From Ferribacterium limneticum (GTDB lineage Bacteria > Pseudomonadota > Gammaproteobacteria > Burkholderiales > Rhodocyclaceae), in NCBI RefSeq assembly GCF_020510565.1, contig NZ_CP075189.1, forward strand, positions 2,774,501 to 2,838,500: 64,000 bases of DNA, read 5' to 3'. Below, piece after piece: positions 54,717 through 64,000 of this stretch. Position 1 is the first letter of the stretch. The number at the start of each line of letters is the position of its first letter. The notes below the pieces were generated by a model that was not told the origin of the DNA, searched no databases, and saw only the letters and a program-made list of their open reading frames with translations. The translations under genes and the position numbers were made by a program.

Positions 54717-55073
54717 TCATGCAAAGACCGGAGAAATATCGATATATACCCGATAATCAATGATCAATGAACCGTTATATTTAAAAATACTGACACAAGG
54801 CAACGCTACGACTTTCTCATCCATCCGGGCGTACTCAGCAACAGATTGGCATATAACAACATTATCTTGCGACCAAATACCAGAAAAGGAGTGGCGCATA
54901 CCTTTAATTGACGAGAAAAACTTTGTCAGCCCTTGCCGAACGGCATCTTTACCACAAATCGACTCATTGTTTCCCAATTGAAATTCAATATCGTCGGCAA
55001 AATAACGTAGAATCTCTTCTACACGCATGCCATCAATACTGGCGAACATTCGTTCGGTATTTTTGGAATCCAT
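54717..55073 (-). CDS. SnoaL/NTF2-like small protein
   Basis: 118 residues with the cone-shaped SnoaL/NTF2 pattern: N-terminal helices (MRVEEILRYFADDIEFQLGN), KDAVRQGLTKFFSSIKGMRH and strands ending ISIFKYNG-like (CVSIFKYNGSLIIDYRVYID). Family members are ketosteroid-isomerase-like enzymes or binding proteins in aromatic, polyketide and steroid metabolism. Last gene before two terminators and downstream of the extradiol dioxygenase. Exact role unknown. Confidence 0.78.
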   Translation of the reverse strand: MDSKNTERMFASIDGMRVEEILRYFADDIEFQLGNNESICGKDAVRQGLTKFFSSIKGMRHSFSGIWSQDNVVICQSVAEYARMDEKVVALPCVSIFKYNGSLIIDYRVYIDISPVFA

Positions 55074-55190
55074 TTTTGTCTCTAAACGGCCCTTGTCTCA
55101 AGGGCTATATTCTAAAAAAGTGCGCGAAGGAGAAATTCACAACGATAAACCGATCCAAACGCGCACTCTGCTAACTCGCTGAACGAGCCC

Positions 55191-56051
55191 TCACTTAAAC
55201 TGAGACATGTTCGGCTTTGCTCCCCAATAACAAAGGGAGGCATTTTCAAACGGGAACTGACGTGGCCGGTAAGTAGCCTCTTGCTCCGGCGTAATCTCGC
55301 GCACACCGTGCGAATACTCAAAGATAACGCCGTCAGGCCCCTCAAAATATAGGAACATTGCGCCGGATGTCGCGTGCCGCCCCGGGCCAAACTTGATCGG
55401 GATGTTGCGCTCAAGCAAGAAATAATAGGACTTCATGATGTCATCCACGCTAGCAACCTGATGGTTGATATGCTGAATCCCCTTTTTCGTATCAGGAAAA
55501 AGAGCCAGCGAGTGGTGCGTGGAAGAAACTCTCATCAGAGGAACGTGAGCAATCCAATCCGAAACTCGAGCATTGAGAATTTGGGTCCAAAATTTCTCAT
55601 CCCGCTCCGGGTCAGTGGAGCAAAGGGCTGCATGATTAAACCCTGTAATGCCCGCGTCACGGCTACCATGATACCGGAGGCTACTATCATACGGACGGGC
55701 AACAATATCCAGCGAATTACCGGTGGGATCCTTCAAATTGATAAAGCCGCGAACTGCCCGCTGCTCACACTCTTCTTTCGTTCCCCGATGCACGGCATAA
55801 CCTTTTTGTTCCAACTCAGCAGCAGCAGATTCAAGGTCGTTTGGATCCCACAACTCCCAGCCCACTGTCTGGTCACTCGGATCTCCATCAAAATAGCAGA
55901 GCGTATGGTCTCGATGATCGCTCTTGAGATAGGTTGCCGTGGACTCCACGCGCGCAATATCAAGGCCAACAATTTCGGTGGCAAACTTGGTCGCAAGCTC
56001 CCGATTGGCGGTTCCCAGGCGAACATAACGAACGTCGAACAATTTAATCAT
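55191..56051 (-). CDS. Extradiol ring-cleavage dioxygenase (VOC, type I)
   Basis: 286 residues with two vicinal-oxygen-chelate domains. The C-terminal domain has the full type I set: His140 (GFNHAALC), His197 (INHQVASVDDI) and Glu245 (VIFEYSHG) as Fe(II) ligands, plus a catalytic-His candidate in STHHSLAL and Tyr246. It should split a catechol-like ring next to its hydroxyls with O2. Good candidate partner for the hydroxylase/transhydroxylase encoded downstream. Substrate undetermined; resembles the 2,3-dihydroxybiphenyl dioxygenase group. Confidence 0.88.
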   Translation of the reverse strand: MIKLFDVRYVRLGTANRELATKFATEIVGLDIARVESTATYLKSDHRDHTLCYFDGDPSDQTVGWELWDPNDLESAAAELEQKGYAVHRGTKEECEQRAVRGFINLKDPTGNSLDIVARPYDSSLRYHGSRDAGITGFNHAALCSTDPERDEKFWTQILNARVSDWIAHVPLMRVSSTHHSLALFPDTKKGIQHINHQVASVDDIMKSYYFLLERNIPIKFGPGRHATSGAMFLYFEGPDGVIFEYSHGVREITPEQEATYRPRQFPFENASLCYWGAKPNMSQFK

Positions 56052-56392
56052 TTTGTCTCCCTTTTAATAAAAGTAACATCGAGGCGCCATTAAATCGCAG
56101 CCAAGCGAAGCGCCAACCGATAAAGGTCAGCCTACGCGCCGCAAATCCGTTAAGCCAACAAGTAGTTGTAATCCCACGTATTTACGGTGATGATCCCCCT
56201 TGGTTTGATCCACTAAATGAATCAACTCCCGGTTTATTGGTATGCATTACGCACCCGGCGAAGTTGGACGGGCATTCCAGAGCAAGCAAGACAGTCAGAG
56301 CGTAACGACGCCGGGTTTTGGGGCGTTTACGGCCAGTGTCTGATCACCGTTGGCCTCATGCCAATGCGCGTGACCGTTTCTCCAACACCGTA
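56052..56392. other. Intergenic region with possible insertion scar
   Basis: 341 nt. TTTGATCCACTAAAT near 56203-56217 recalls the element-end sequences at 48667 and 58292. The rest has short frames without family matches. Confidence 0.35.
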
Positions 56393-57064
56393 TTATTCAG
56401 GGTCGCCGGCAGTGAGGTAGTCCCACATTCTCTCTGCGATCCGCCCTTGCCAAGTGGCACGATTCCTCGCCTGATCTTCACTCATTAAGGGCGATTTATC
56501 CGCCATCCCGGCAGCAAGGACAGCAAGCTCAACGCGTGCCGCATCCTCTAGAAACCAAGCCAAGGTAAGCGCCTGCTCCGGAGTTTCACCAGCAGTCACC
56601 GCACCGTTGCACCCGACAACCACCGCACATGCCCCCCCCATCGTCTGCGCCACACCGTTCGCCGCTTGATCGTTTCGAATCAGCGCAGGATCAGGCCAAA
56701 ACGGAACCTGTGGATAAAAATACGAGCCAAATCCATGGCGCGCCTTCGGCGTGTAACCCATTGCCGACAGCGCAAGGACATTTGGCGAAATGAAACGACA
56801 GATTGCCCGCACTTCCGGTCGGCGTTGATAAATCTGCTGGTGCATACGCACTTCGCCCAGCACACCTTCAGGCAAATCCCCAACGACCGGCACCACGGAG
56901 CCCGCTTCGCCAGACTTGATCAACCCAGGCGACTGCGCTGCGCAAACAAGAAACGAATGTTCATCCATACGTACGCTGCAGTGCCCATACGCGTTTGCAA
57001 GGCCTCCGCGCGCAAGCGCCCTAGCCATTTTGCGAACAACAACCTGATTATTCTCGAAGTTCAT
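56393..57064 (-). CDS. Class II aldolase/adducin-family protein lacking zinc ligands
   Basis: 223 residues with the aldolase II fold pattern: ARALARGGLANAYGHCSVRM, SGLIKSG-like (SPGLIKSGEAGSVVPV), GEVRMHQQIYQRRPEVRAIC and GAVTAGETPEQALTLAWFLE. The H-x-H zinc motif is R-F-I (AICRFISPN) and the later H-H-G is C-N-G, so all three metal-binding histidines are gone while the Glu of GEVRMH remains. Related proteins decarboxylate or cleave ring-fission products. It is therefore either catalytically different or a non-catalytic homologue. In a cluster with the extradiol dioxygenase and FAH hydrolase. Confidence 0.82.
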   Translation of the reverse strand: MNFENNQVVVRKMARALARGGLANAYGHCSVRMDEHSFLVCAAQSPGLIKSGEAGSVVPVVGDLPEGVLGEVRMHQQIYQRRPEVRAICRFISPNVLALSAMGYTPKARHGFGSYFYPQVPFWPDPALIRNDQAANGVAQTMGGACAVVVGCNGAVTAGETPEQALTLAWFLEDAARVELAVLAAGMADKSPLMSEDQARNRATWQGRIAERMWDYLTAGDPE

Positions 57065-57244
57065 CTTTAACCAATGAAAGCCCGCTTGCGCGGACTCTGA
57101 ATAACATTACACGCACAAATCATGAATACATGAACAAGCACGGGATGCCTGGTCTTGACAAGTGCGTCCAGGATCAGCGCAGCTCGGCGTAGGTACCGCA
57201 ATCACGACTTTCCGTGCTTACGCCCCCATGCCGAGCTGTCAGCA

Positions 57245-58177
57245 TCAAATCACGGAATGACTCAATTCACCGATCTTCTCAACGAAAATGCGGACCTTGT
57301 CACCAGCCTTAAGAAACTCATTTCTCGCAGTTCCGACGCCGGCGGGAGTGCCCGTAACAATCATATCGCCCGGATACAAAGTAACCCGGCTCGAGAGAAA
57401 TGCGATCTGTTCAGCCACGCCATAGATGATGTCACTCGTCATGGAGTCCTGCTTGATCACGTCGTTTACCCACAGCTTAATTGCGAGCTGCTCGGGATCC
57501 GGAATTTCATCGGCGGGAGTAATCCAGGGGCCAACTGGCAAGCCGCCATCAAAGCACTTTTGACCGACCCAATCGAAACGAAAGGGGGAAAATTCGGGAA
57601 CCCCCTCGCGTTTCCCAAGATCTCGTGCGGAGAGATCGTTGGAAATGGTGTAACCAGCAATATAGTCAAGCGCGTTTTCCAAGGAGACATTCTTGGCCGT
57701 ACGTCCAATCACAGCGACAAGTTCCGCCTCCCAATCAAACTTGGCAGTATTGGCCGGGACAGCTACTTTGGCGCCATGACCAACGACGGAACTACGGGCT
57801 GTCTTTATGAAGTGCCAAGGCTGCGGACCGACAAGATCACGCGGATCAAGGTCGCTGGGCATCTTCATCAGGTTCATCATCTCCCGAACGTGACCGTAAT
57901 AATTTGCGCCAGCGCAGTAAATCGCTCCTGGATAAAGAACCGGAGCCAATAGCTCAACCCGTTCCAACGGAATTCCGGAAAGCTTATCAGCCTCGATTTT
58001 CTTGGCCACCCCCTTCAGCACTTCGGCAGCAGAATCCCAATCGCTGAGGATATCCAGTACCACAGCATACGCGGGAACGCCGGTTACTGCGGCAACGTCA
58101 AAAACCTGGTTACCAACAAGAATACCAGCCTGCGGAGTGCCACCTTCCGCTTGATAAGTTAACAGTTTATAGCTCAT
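57245..58177 (-). CDS. Fumarylacetoacetate hydrolase-family protein
   Basis: 310 residues from ATG 58177 (GGAG upstream). FAH fold with PGAIYCAGANYYGHVREM, metal triad region FDWEAELVAVIGRTAKNVS, then YTISNDLSARDLGKREG and GDMIVTGTPAGVGTARN. Members hydrolyse or decarboxylate 2-oxo or diketo acids from ring fission (for example 5-oxopent-3-ene-1,2,5-tricarboxylate decarboxylase, acylpyruvate hydrolase). First gene of the minus-strand ring-degradation cluster. Confidence 0.92.
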   Translation of the reverse strand: MSYKLLTYQAEGGTPQAGILVGNQVFDVAAVTGVPAYAVVLDILSDWDSAAEVLKGVAKKIEADKLSGIPLERVELLAPVLYPGAIYCAGANYYGHVREMMNLMKMPSDLDPRDLVGPQPWHFIKTARSSVVGHGAKVAVPANTAKFDWEAELVAVIGRTAKNVSLENALDYIAGYTISNDLSARDLGKREGVPEFSPFRFDWVGQKCFDGGLPVGPWITPADEIPDPEQLAIKLWVNDVIKQDSMTSDIIYGVAEQIAFLSSRVTLYPGDMIVTGTPAGVGTARNEFLKAGDKVRIFVEKIGELSHSVI

Positions 58178-58291
58178 TGCTTTTTCGCTCCGTAATTTCA
58201 GATGACAATCGACTTGCATCGATCAGCTTCCAAAGGCTATCCGGCGCATCACCATTAATCCAACAAACAACAATGATTTCCCGAATTACCG

Positions 58292-58319
58292 ATAGTGATC
58301 CACCTGAATTTAGTGGGCA
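58292..58319. repeat. Insertion-element end-like sequence
   Basis: ATAGTGATCCACCTGAATTT then AGTGGGCA, related to 48667-48696. The two lie on either side of the AraC-molybdoenzyme-dioxygenase cluster. Confidence 0.4.
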
Positions 58320-58382
58320 GCCAAAAGCCTGCAACGCATTGGCTGCATACGCTTAACTCAGAGCCCGATGTACTTAGCTGAA

Positions 58383-59706
<1,324 letters not shown>

Positions 59707-60459
59707 TTATACGGTGGCATATCCCCCATCCACCGTAAGGATAGAGCCGGTCATATAGGGAGACTCATCAGACGCCAAGAACAAAACCGCATAGGAGATT
59801 TCCTCCGGTTTTCCGAGACGCCGGATAAGTGTCGGACCGAGCATGGCGTCTACGACGGCAGCATCATTAAGAAACTGGGCGATCATGGGAGTCTCGACCA
59901 GCCCAGGATGGACCGCATTGACGCGTATGTTGTATTGCGCCAACTCGGCAGCGGCCGCTTTGGTCAGCGTCGTTACCGCGCCCTTTGAGGCTTGATAGGC
60001 CACCATACCTGCCGCACCAACAACACCCAATACCGACGAGATATTCACAATCACGCCACCGCCAGCATCTTTCATCACGCGGGAAACTTCCCGGATACCT
60101 AGAAATGGTCCTGTTGCATTAATCCCGAAAACCCGGTTCCAATCAGCAAGGGGTGTCTCCATGAGCGGCCCGTAGGATATGACTCCCGCATTATTCACCA
60201 GGACACTAATAGATCCGAAATGGCTTAAAACCTCTGAGATGGCGGATCTCCATTGATCCTCCTTGCTCACATCAAGCGAGACGAAAATTGCGCTGCCTCC
60301 CGCTTTGCGGATTTCCTCAACGGTCTCGTGAGCAGAGGTTTTATCGATGTCAGCAACGACCACCTTCGCTCCTTCTCTCGCGAGCAGAAGGGCGTGCGAA
60401 CGACCCATTCCAATTGCTCCGCCCGTTACGATAACAACCTTACCTTCTACGCGTCCCAT
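59707..60459 (-). CDS. Short-chain dehydrogenase/reductase
   Basis: 250-residue classical SDR. TGGAIGMG cofactor motif, NNAGVI, catalytic Ser in VNISSVLG, YQASK and terminal GSILTVDGGYATV. Typical of 3-oxoacyl/steroid or cyclic-alcohol dehydrogenases. Not closely similar to the cassette SDRs. Reads the same way as the downstream ilvC and the upstream stress-protein fusion, with about 115 nt to the latter. Confidence 0.93.
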   Translation of the reverse strand: MGRVEGKVVIVTGGAIGMGRSHALLLAREGAKVVVADIDKTSAHETVEEIRKAGGSAIFVSLDVSKEDQWRSAISEVLSHFGSISVLVNNAGVISYGPLMETPLADWNRVFGINATGPFLGIREVSRVMKDAGGGVIVNISSVLGVVGAAGMVAYQASKGAVTTLTKAAAAELAQYNIRVNAVHPGLVETPMIAQFLNDAAVVDAMLGPTLIRRLGKPEEISYAVLFLASDESPYMTGSILTVDGGYATV

Positions 60460-60574
60460 TGTCCTGATCCCCTTTAGTAATCAGCTTTTGCCCAACAGGG
60501 CTCTAGGAGTGGGAGGTATTCTCCCCATAACAACTTCAGCAACCACCGTCCTAAAACGTGACCATTGGAACGTG

Positions 60575-61606
60575 CTAGTCTTTCGACACCGGCGTAAGAT
60601 TGACAATCCGTGAGAACAAATCTCGAAACTGTTCATCCGGCTCCGAACCGAAACGTGGATCGCCGTTCTTGCCAAAGGCCTCGGATATTTCATCCCAGTC
60701 ATCGTCATTGAGGTACTTGCGGGCAGCAGGAATGATCGTCGTTTCTTCAAGATTCATGTGTTCCCATTGCGCATGACCAAACTGTTCAATCGCATTTGAA
60801 AACGTTTCAAGTCCCCCAACGTAACCGCCCTCGAACTGAGCCAGACATGCTTTCAGATCCGTCAGAAACTGCCCTCCGTTAGCATGCTGACGCTCCAGTT
60901 CACCAATCGCCTCGTTCACCAACTCCGTGCGCGCACGCAGCTTGCGAAAAAGGTAAGCGTCTTCCTTCGGATGGTGCAGCGCATTCGAGAAAGCCTCGAC
61001 GTAATGAAGCATCCCTTTGAGCAGTCTGAAATCTTCTTCCTTTGCCTCTCGCTTACCAAGTTCTTTGACAAGGTATTGCAGTCCCTCAGACACCACTGCC
61101 AAAGAGCGATGTTCATCTTGAATAATAGCGATGGCCTTGCTTTGTGACTGCGAGGCAATATTCCGCGCCACCGACCAAACGAGCACCGGGATAACCGAAT
61201 TCGTGAGTACCTTGAGTGTTTCGGAACCTAGCATCAGACCAGCTATGCTTCTTGCTCCCCGCGAGGCCATGAAGATCAAGTCACACCCCTCAACCTCAGC
61301 TGCGTGAAGAATTGCCTCATACGGTTTGTCGCTAACTTTGCTCAGCGAACGACATTCAACACCGCACGCTCGTGCAGCGGCTTCCGCTTTCGCCAGTAAA
61401 GCACGCGTCTGACCGGCCGCCTCCATCGCGAAATGGCTGGGTGAAATAGTACGGAAGAGCGCACCATCTCCCGTAACACCATAGTCCTTCGGCGCATTGA
61501 AAAATGTGATGCGTGCACCTGCATCACGGGCAAACTCAACTGCACGCCCGACCGTTTCGACAGACAATTCAGAGCCGTCGAGGGGTACCAACAAATGACG
61601 GTACAT
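60575..61606 (-). CDS. Universal stress protein-hemerythrin fusion
   Basis: 343 residues. The N-terminal ~145 form a UspA domain (YRHLLVPLDGSELSVETVGR; GCDLIFMASRGARSIAGLML with G-S-x-x-x near VLTNSVIPVLVW). The rest is an HHE hemerythrin-like domain with His/Glu ligands in IIQDEHRSL, HYVEAFSNALHHPKEDAYLF, ELERQHANGGQFL and HAQWEHMNLEETTIIPAA. It probably binds a di-iron centre and senses or buffers O2/NO. Such fusions occur in proteobacteria; no partner gene nearby. Confidence 0.9.
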   Translation of the reverse strand: MYRHLLVPLDGSELSVETVGRAVEFARDAGARITFFNAPKDYGVTGDGALFRTISPSHFAMEAAGQTRALLAKAEAAARACGVECRSLSKVSDKPYEAILHAAEVEGCDLIFMASRGARSIAGLMLGSETLKVLTNSVIPVLVWSVARNIASQSQSKAIAIIQDEHRSLAVVSEGLQYLVKELGKREAKEEDFRLLKGMLHYVEAFSNALHHPKEDAYLFRKLRARTELVNEAIGELERQHANGGQFLTDLKACLAQFEGGYVGGLETFSNAIEQFGHAQWEHMNLEETTIIPAARKYLNDDDWDEISEAFGKNGDPRFGSEPDEQFRDLFSRIVNLTPVSKD

Positions 61607-61738
61607 AGATGTCTCCTGTCACATTTCATCAAAAATTTTTTGCAACGCCAACCCCTGCGCCAGCCTGGCATCCAAGCAAAATTGAGCGCGCCGCTTTATT
61701 CTGCTAAAGGCGAAGGGGGGGCGTTGGTGTGTTTGAGC

Positions 61739-64000
61739 TCAGGTCCGCGCAACCGTCGTCGTGAATGCCACGTCCTTGATGACCGTGCTGCGTTTTGGTT
61801 TGAGGAAGAATTGAGCCAGGGCCGGCAGCAAAATCAATGCCCCGAGCATGTTTAGGATAAACATGAACCCCAACAGGATCCCCATGTCGGCCTGGAACTT
61901 AATCGGTGAAAAAGCCCATGTTGCCACAGCGATACCCAGTGTGATGCCGGTAAGAACCACCACTCTGCCAGTGAAAAGCAGAGCCTTGTAGTAGGCCTGT
62001 GACAAGGTAAGCCCTTGGCGCAGATGGGCCAAGGTCACCGAAAGCACGTAAAGCGCGTAGTCCACACCAATACCAACACCTAGCGCGACTACGGGCAAGG
62101 TAGCCACCTTGACACCGATCCCTAAAGCAACCATCAATGCCTCGGCCAGCACCGTTGTCAGCATTAGCGGCAGAATCGCACAGACTACGGCACGCCAGGA
62201 GCGAAAGGTAATAAATGCCAGCATGCTCACTGCCACATAAACCAATATCAACATTTGCGTATTGGCTTTCTTAACCACGATATTGGTCGCAGCCTCAATC
62301 CCTGCATTGCCGGCAGCGGAAAGGAACTTGATATTGTCGGTATCGTTCTTGGCAGCAAACGTATCGACCGCTTTTACGACACTATCAAGGGTATCGGCTT
62401 TGTGGTCCTTCAGATAGACATACACTGTGAGCAGATCGCAATTCTGATTAAAAAGCTCGCGTGGTGCGCGGTACACGATGGAGTTAAGCATGTCCTGCGT
62501 GCGAGGAAGCTCAAACCACAGAAGGCTTCCTTCATTCATAGGAGCAGCCACCGCCTTTGCCGTGCTGGCGAAAGAGTTGGTCGATTCCACCCCTGGTAGT
62601 TGCTGCAGCTCCCATTCCAAGGCTTCGACGAGCGCCAGCGTTGAGTACAGGGTGCATTCGAACTGCGGCGTCCTTACCATCACCACATATGTGTCGCTGC
62701 TCGCCGCATAGTTGGTGACCAAGAAAGAATTGTCACGGTTATAGCGCGAATCACGGCGTAGTTCCGGAGCCCCCGGCTCGAGGTCGCCAATCTTGAGGCC
62801 GAGGCTGACAACGAAGCCAGCGCCACCAAGAATCAGCGCCACAAGCAAAGCAACACTGGCCCACTTACGCTCTGTGAAGAGGTCGAGGAAGGCCCAAAAC
62901 GGATGTTTCTTTTGGGGTACGAGGTCCTCATCCAATTCCGATTTGAGGCTACGCTGCGCTGCAGAGATGCTCACCCCAGAGAATGAAAGAAGGATTGGCA
63001 ACAGCACCAGGTTGGTGAAAATCAGCACAGCCATCCCGATCGATGCTGCGATCGCCAACTCCTGAATCACCTGGATTTCAATGACCATAAGTACCGCGAA
63101 TCCAACCGCATCAGCCAGCAAGGCAGTCATTCCGGCCAGGAACAAGCGGCGGAAAGTGTAACGTGCTGCAACCAGTTTATGCGTCCCACGGCCAATATCC
63201 TGCATGATGCCGTTCATCTTCTGCGCGCCGTGGCTCATCCCAATAGCGAAAACCAAGAACGGCACAAGGATCGAATAGGGATCAAGTTCGTAGCCCAGCG
63301 TCGGCAGCAGGCCGAGGAGCCACAACACAGCAATCAACGAGCAAGTCACCACGAGCAGTGTGCTACGCATGCAACGCGTATACCAGTAGAGAACTGCGGT
63401 GCAAATCCCAATAGCAGTTGCAAAAAACAAAAGCACCTGCTGCAGTCCGTCAATCAGATCCCCTACAACCTTGGCAAAACCAGTGACATGGATTTTGATG
63501 GAGTCTGATTCGTATTTCTGCCGCACTTTCTCCAACTGCTGGCTGAACTCGTGATAGCTGATTCTATTGCCAGCAGAATCTCGCTCAAGCAAAGGTACCA
63601 GAATCACACTTGATTGATAGTTACCGGCAACTAGTTGACCGACCTGACCAGAGCGCTCGATATTGGCACGCAGTTGCTCCAGGCTGTCCGCCGAGCCATC
63701 ATAGCCATCCGGAATAACCGGGCCACCTTCTAGGCCCTCTTCAGTCACGCCAAGCCATCGGGTCGATGCCGTCCAAAGAGATCTCATGAAAGGCCGATCC
63801 ACTCCGGGAAGCAGAAATATCTCGTCATTTAGCTTTTGCAGAGTCTCGAGATAGGTCGCGTCGTAAATCGTTCCCTTAGTATTCTCGACGGCTATCCGCA
63901 GGGTATTACCTAATCCTGAAAGTTCGCTTTTGTTGGCGAGATAATTAACCACGAACGGGTGCTTGACGGGGATCATCTTTTCGAAGCCAGCATTCAGGGA
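61739..64000 (-). CDS. RND/MMPL-family transporter (partial, 5' end outside window)
   Basis: The frame stays open to the window edge, so the N-terminus is missing. It shows two RND halves. The first has membrane block LDPYSILVPFLVFAIGMSHG and GMTALLADAVGFAVLMV. The second has FRSWRAVVCAILPLMLTTVL, GVGIGVDYALYVLSVTLAHL and GRVVVLTGITLGIAVATWAF. This is the hydrophobe/amphiphile exporter group often next to DUF1302/DUF1329 genes in steroid, terpene and aromatic degraders. It could move hydrophobic substrates or intermediates across the envelope. Confidence 0.9.
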   Translation of the reverse strand, partial: SLNAGFEKMIPVKHPFVVNYLANKSELSGLGNTLRIAVENTKGTIYDATYLETLQKLNDEIFLLPGVDRPFMRSLWTASTRWLGVTEEGLEGGPVIPDGYDGSADSLEQLRANIERSGQVGQLVAGNYQSSVILVPLLERDSAGNRISYHEFSQQLEKVRQKYESDSIKIHVTGFAKVVGDLIDGLQQVLLFFATAIGICTAVLYWYTRCMRSTLLVVTCSLIAVLWLLGLLPTLGYELDPYSILVPFLVFAIGMSHGAQKMNGIMQDIGRGTHKLVAARYTFRRLFLAGMTALLADAVGFAVLMVIEIQVIQELAIAASIGMAVLIFTNLVLLPILLSFSGVSISAAQRSLKSELDEDLVPQKKHPFWAFLDLFTERKWASVALLVALILGGAGFVVSLGLKIGDLEPGAPELRRDSRYNRDNSFLVTNYAASSDTYVVMVRTPQFECTLYSTLALVEALEWELQQLPGVESTNSFASTAKAVAAPMNEGSLLWFELPRTQDMLNSIVYRAPRELFNQNCDLLTVYVYLKDHKADTLDSVVKAVDTFAAKNDTDNIKFLSAAGNAGIEAATNIVVKKANTQMLILVYVAVSMLAFITFRSWRAVVCAILPLMLTTVLAEALMVALGIGVKVATLPVVALGVGIGVDYALYVLSVTLAHLRQGLTLSQAYYKALLFTGRVVVLTGITLGIAVATWAFSPIKFQADMGILLGFMFILNMLGALILLPALAQFFLKPKRSTVIKDVAFTTTVART

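Overview
The window most likely comes from a Gram-negative betaproteobacterium of the Rhodocyclales type; this is inferred from gene content and not proven. Host-like, high-GC genes (ETF:ubiquinone oxidoreductase, fabI, ilvC, a meta-cleavage operon) alternate with lower-GC accessory blocks, transposase relics and broken genes. This looks like a catabolic region assembled by transfer, duplication and deletion.

Layout. 0.2-4.9 kb: an isocitrate/isopropylmalate-type dehydrogenase, an IS1182-type transposase relic, then a MarR / small membrane protein / cytochrome c' / cytochrome b561 cluster and a second MarR. 5.0-8.3 kb: an MFS carrier and a chemoreceptor. 8.4-15.4 kb, minus strand: 'cassette A' = SDR, Tat-exported ketosteroid-dehydrogenase-like flavoprotein, exported c-type cytochrome, ~70-residue membrane-associated protein and CrtI/PYROXD2-like flavoprotein. 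Its SDR is present twice (794-bp duplication), next to scraps of a P450 and a [2Fe-2S] ferredoxin. 16-20 kb: TetR, LysR and ETF-QO with a double-hairpin leader. 20.2-22.4 kb: DUF1173 protein and a degenerate tyrosine recombinase (integrative-element genes). 22.5-27.5 kb: TetR divergent from a NodT/EmrB/EmrA tripartite efflux operon with twin operators. 27.8-29.6 kb: fabI and a GntR. 29.8-35.9 kb: lower meta-cleavage pathway (dmpC, E, an odd SDR, F, G, H, I). 36-43 kb: DUF3135 protein, second chemoreceptor, a fabI relic, TetR plus Old Yellow Enzyme, and a decayed oprM/tetR efflux locus. 43.2-48.3 kb, plus strand: 'cassette B', a full paralogous copy of the five-gene cassette. 48.4-58.2 kb: IS66 relic, AraC, and a minus-strand ring-degradation cluster: pyrogallol-transhydroxylase/resorcinol-hydroxylase-type molybdoenzyme (two subunits), SnoaL-like protein, extradiol dioxygenase, class II aldolase-like protein and FAH-family hydrolase. 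58.4-64 kb: ilvC, SDR, a universal-stress/hemerythrin fusion and an MMPL-type RND transporter running off the window.

How it may fit together (inference): the two cassettes look like a conserved oxidation module for an alicyclic or terpenoid/steroid-like substrate. A cytoplasmic SDR and CrtI-like flavoprotein would work with an exported flavin dehydrogenase that passes electrons to its own c-type cytochrome. The molybdoenzyme/extradiol cluster and the meta-cleavage operon would take aromatic products to pyruvate and acetyl-CoA; ETF-QO would collect acyl-CoA dehydrogenase electrons. The paired cassettes, the unusual molybdoenzyme and several enzymes missing canonical active-site residues are the most novel content.
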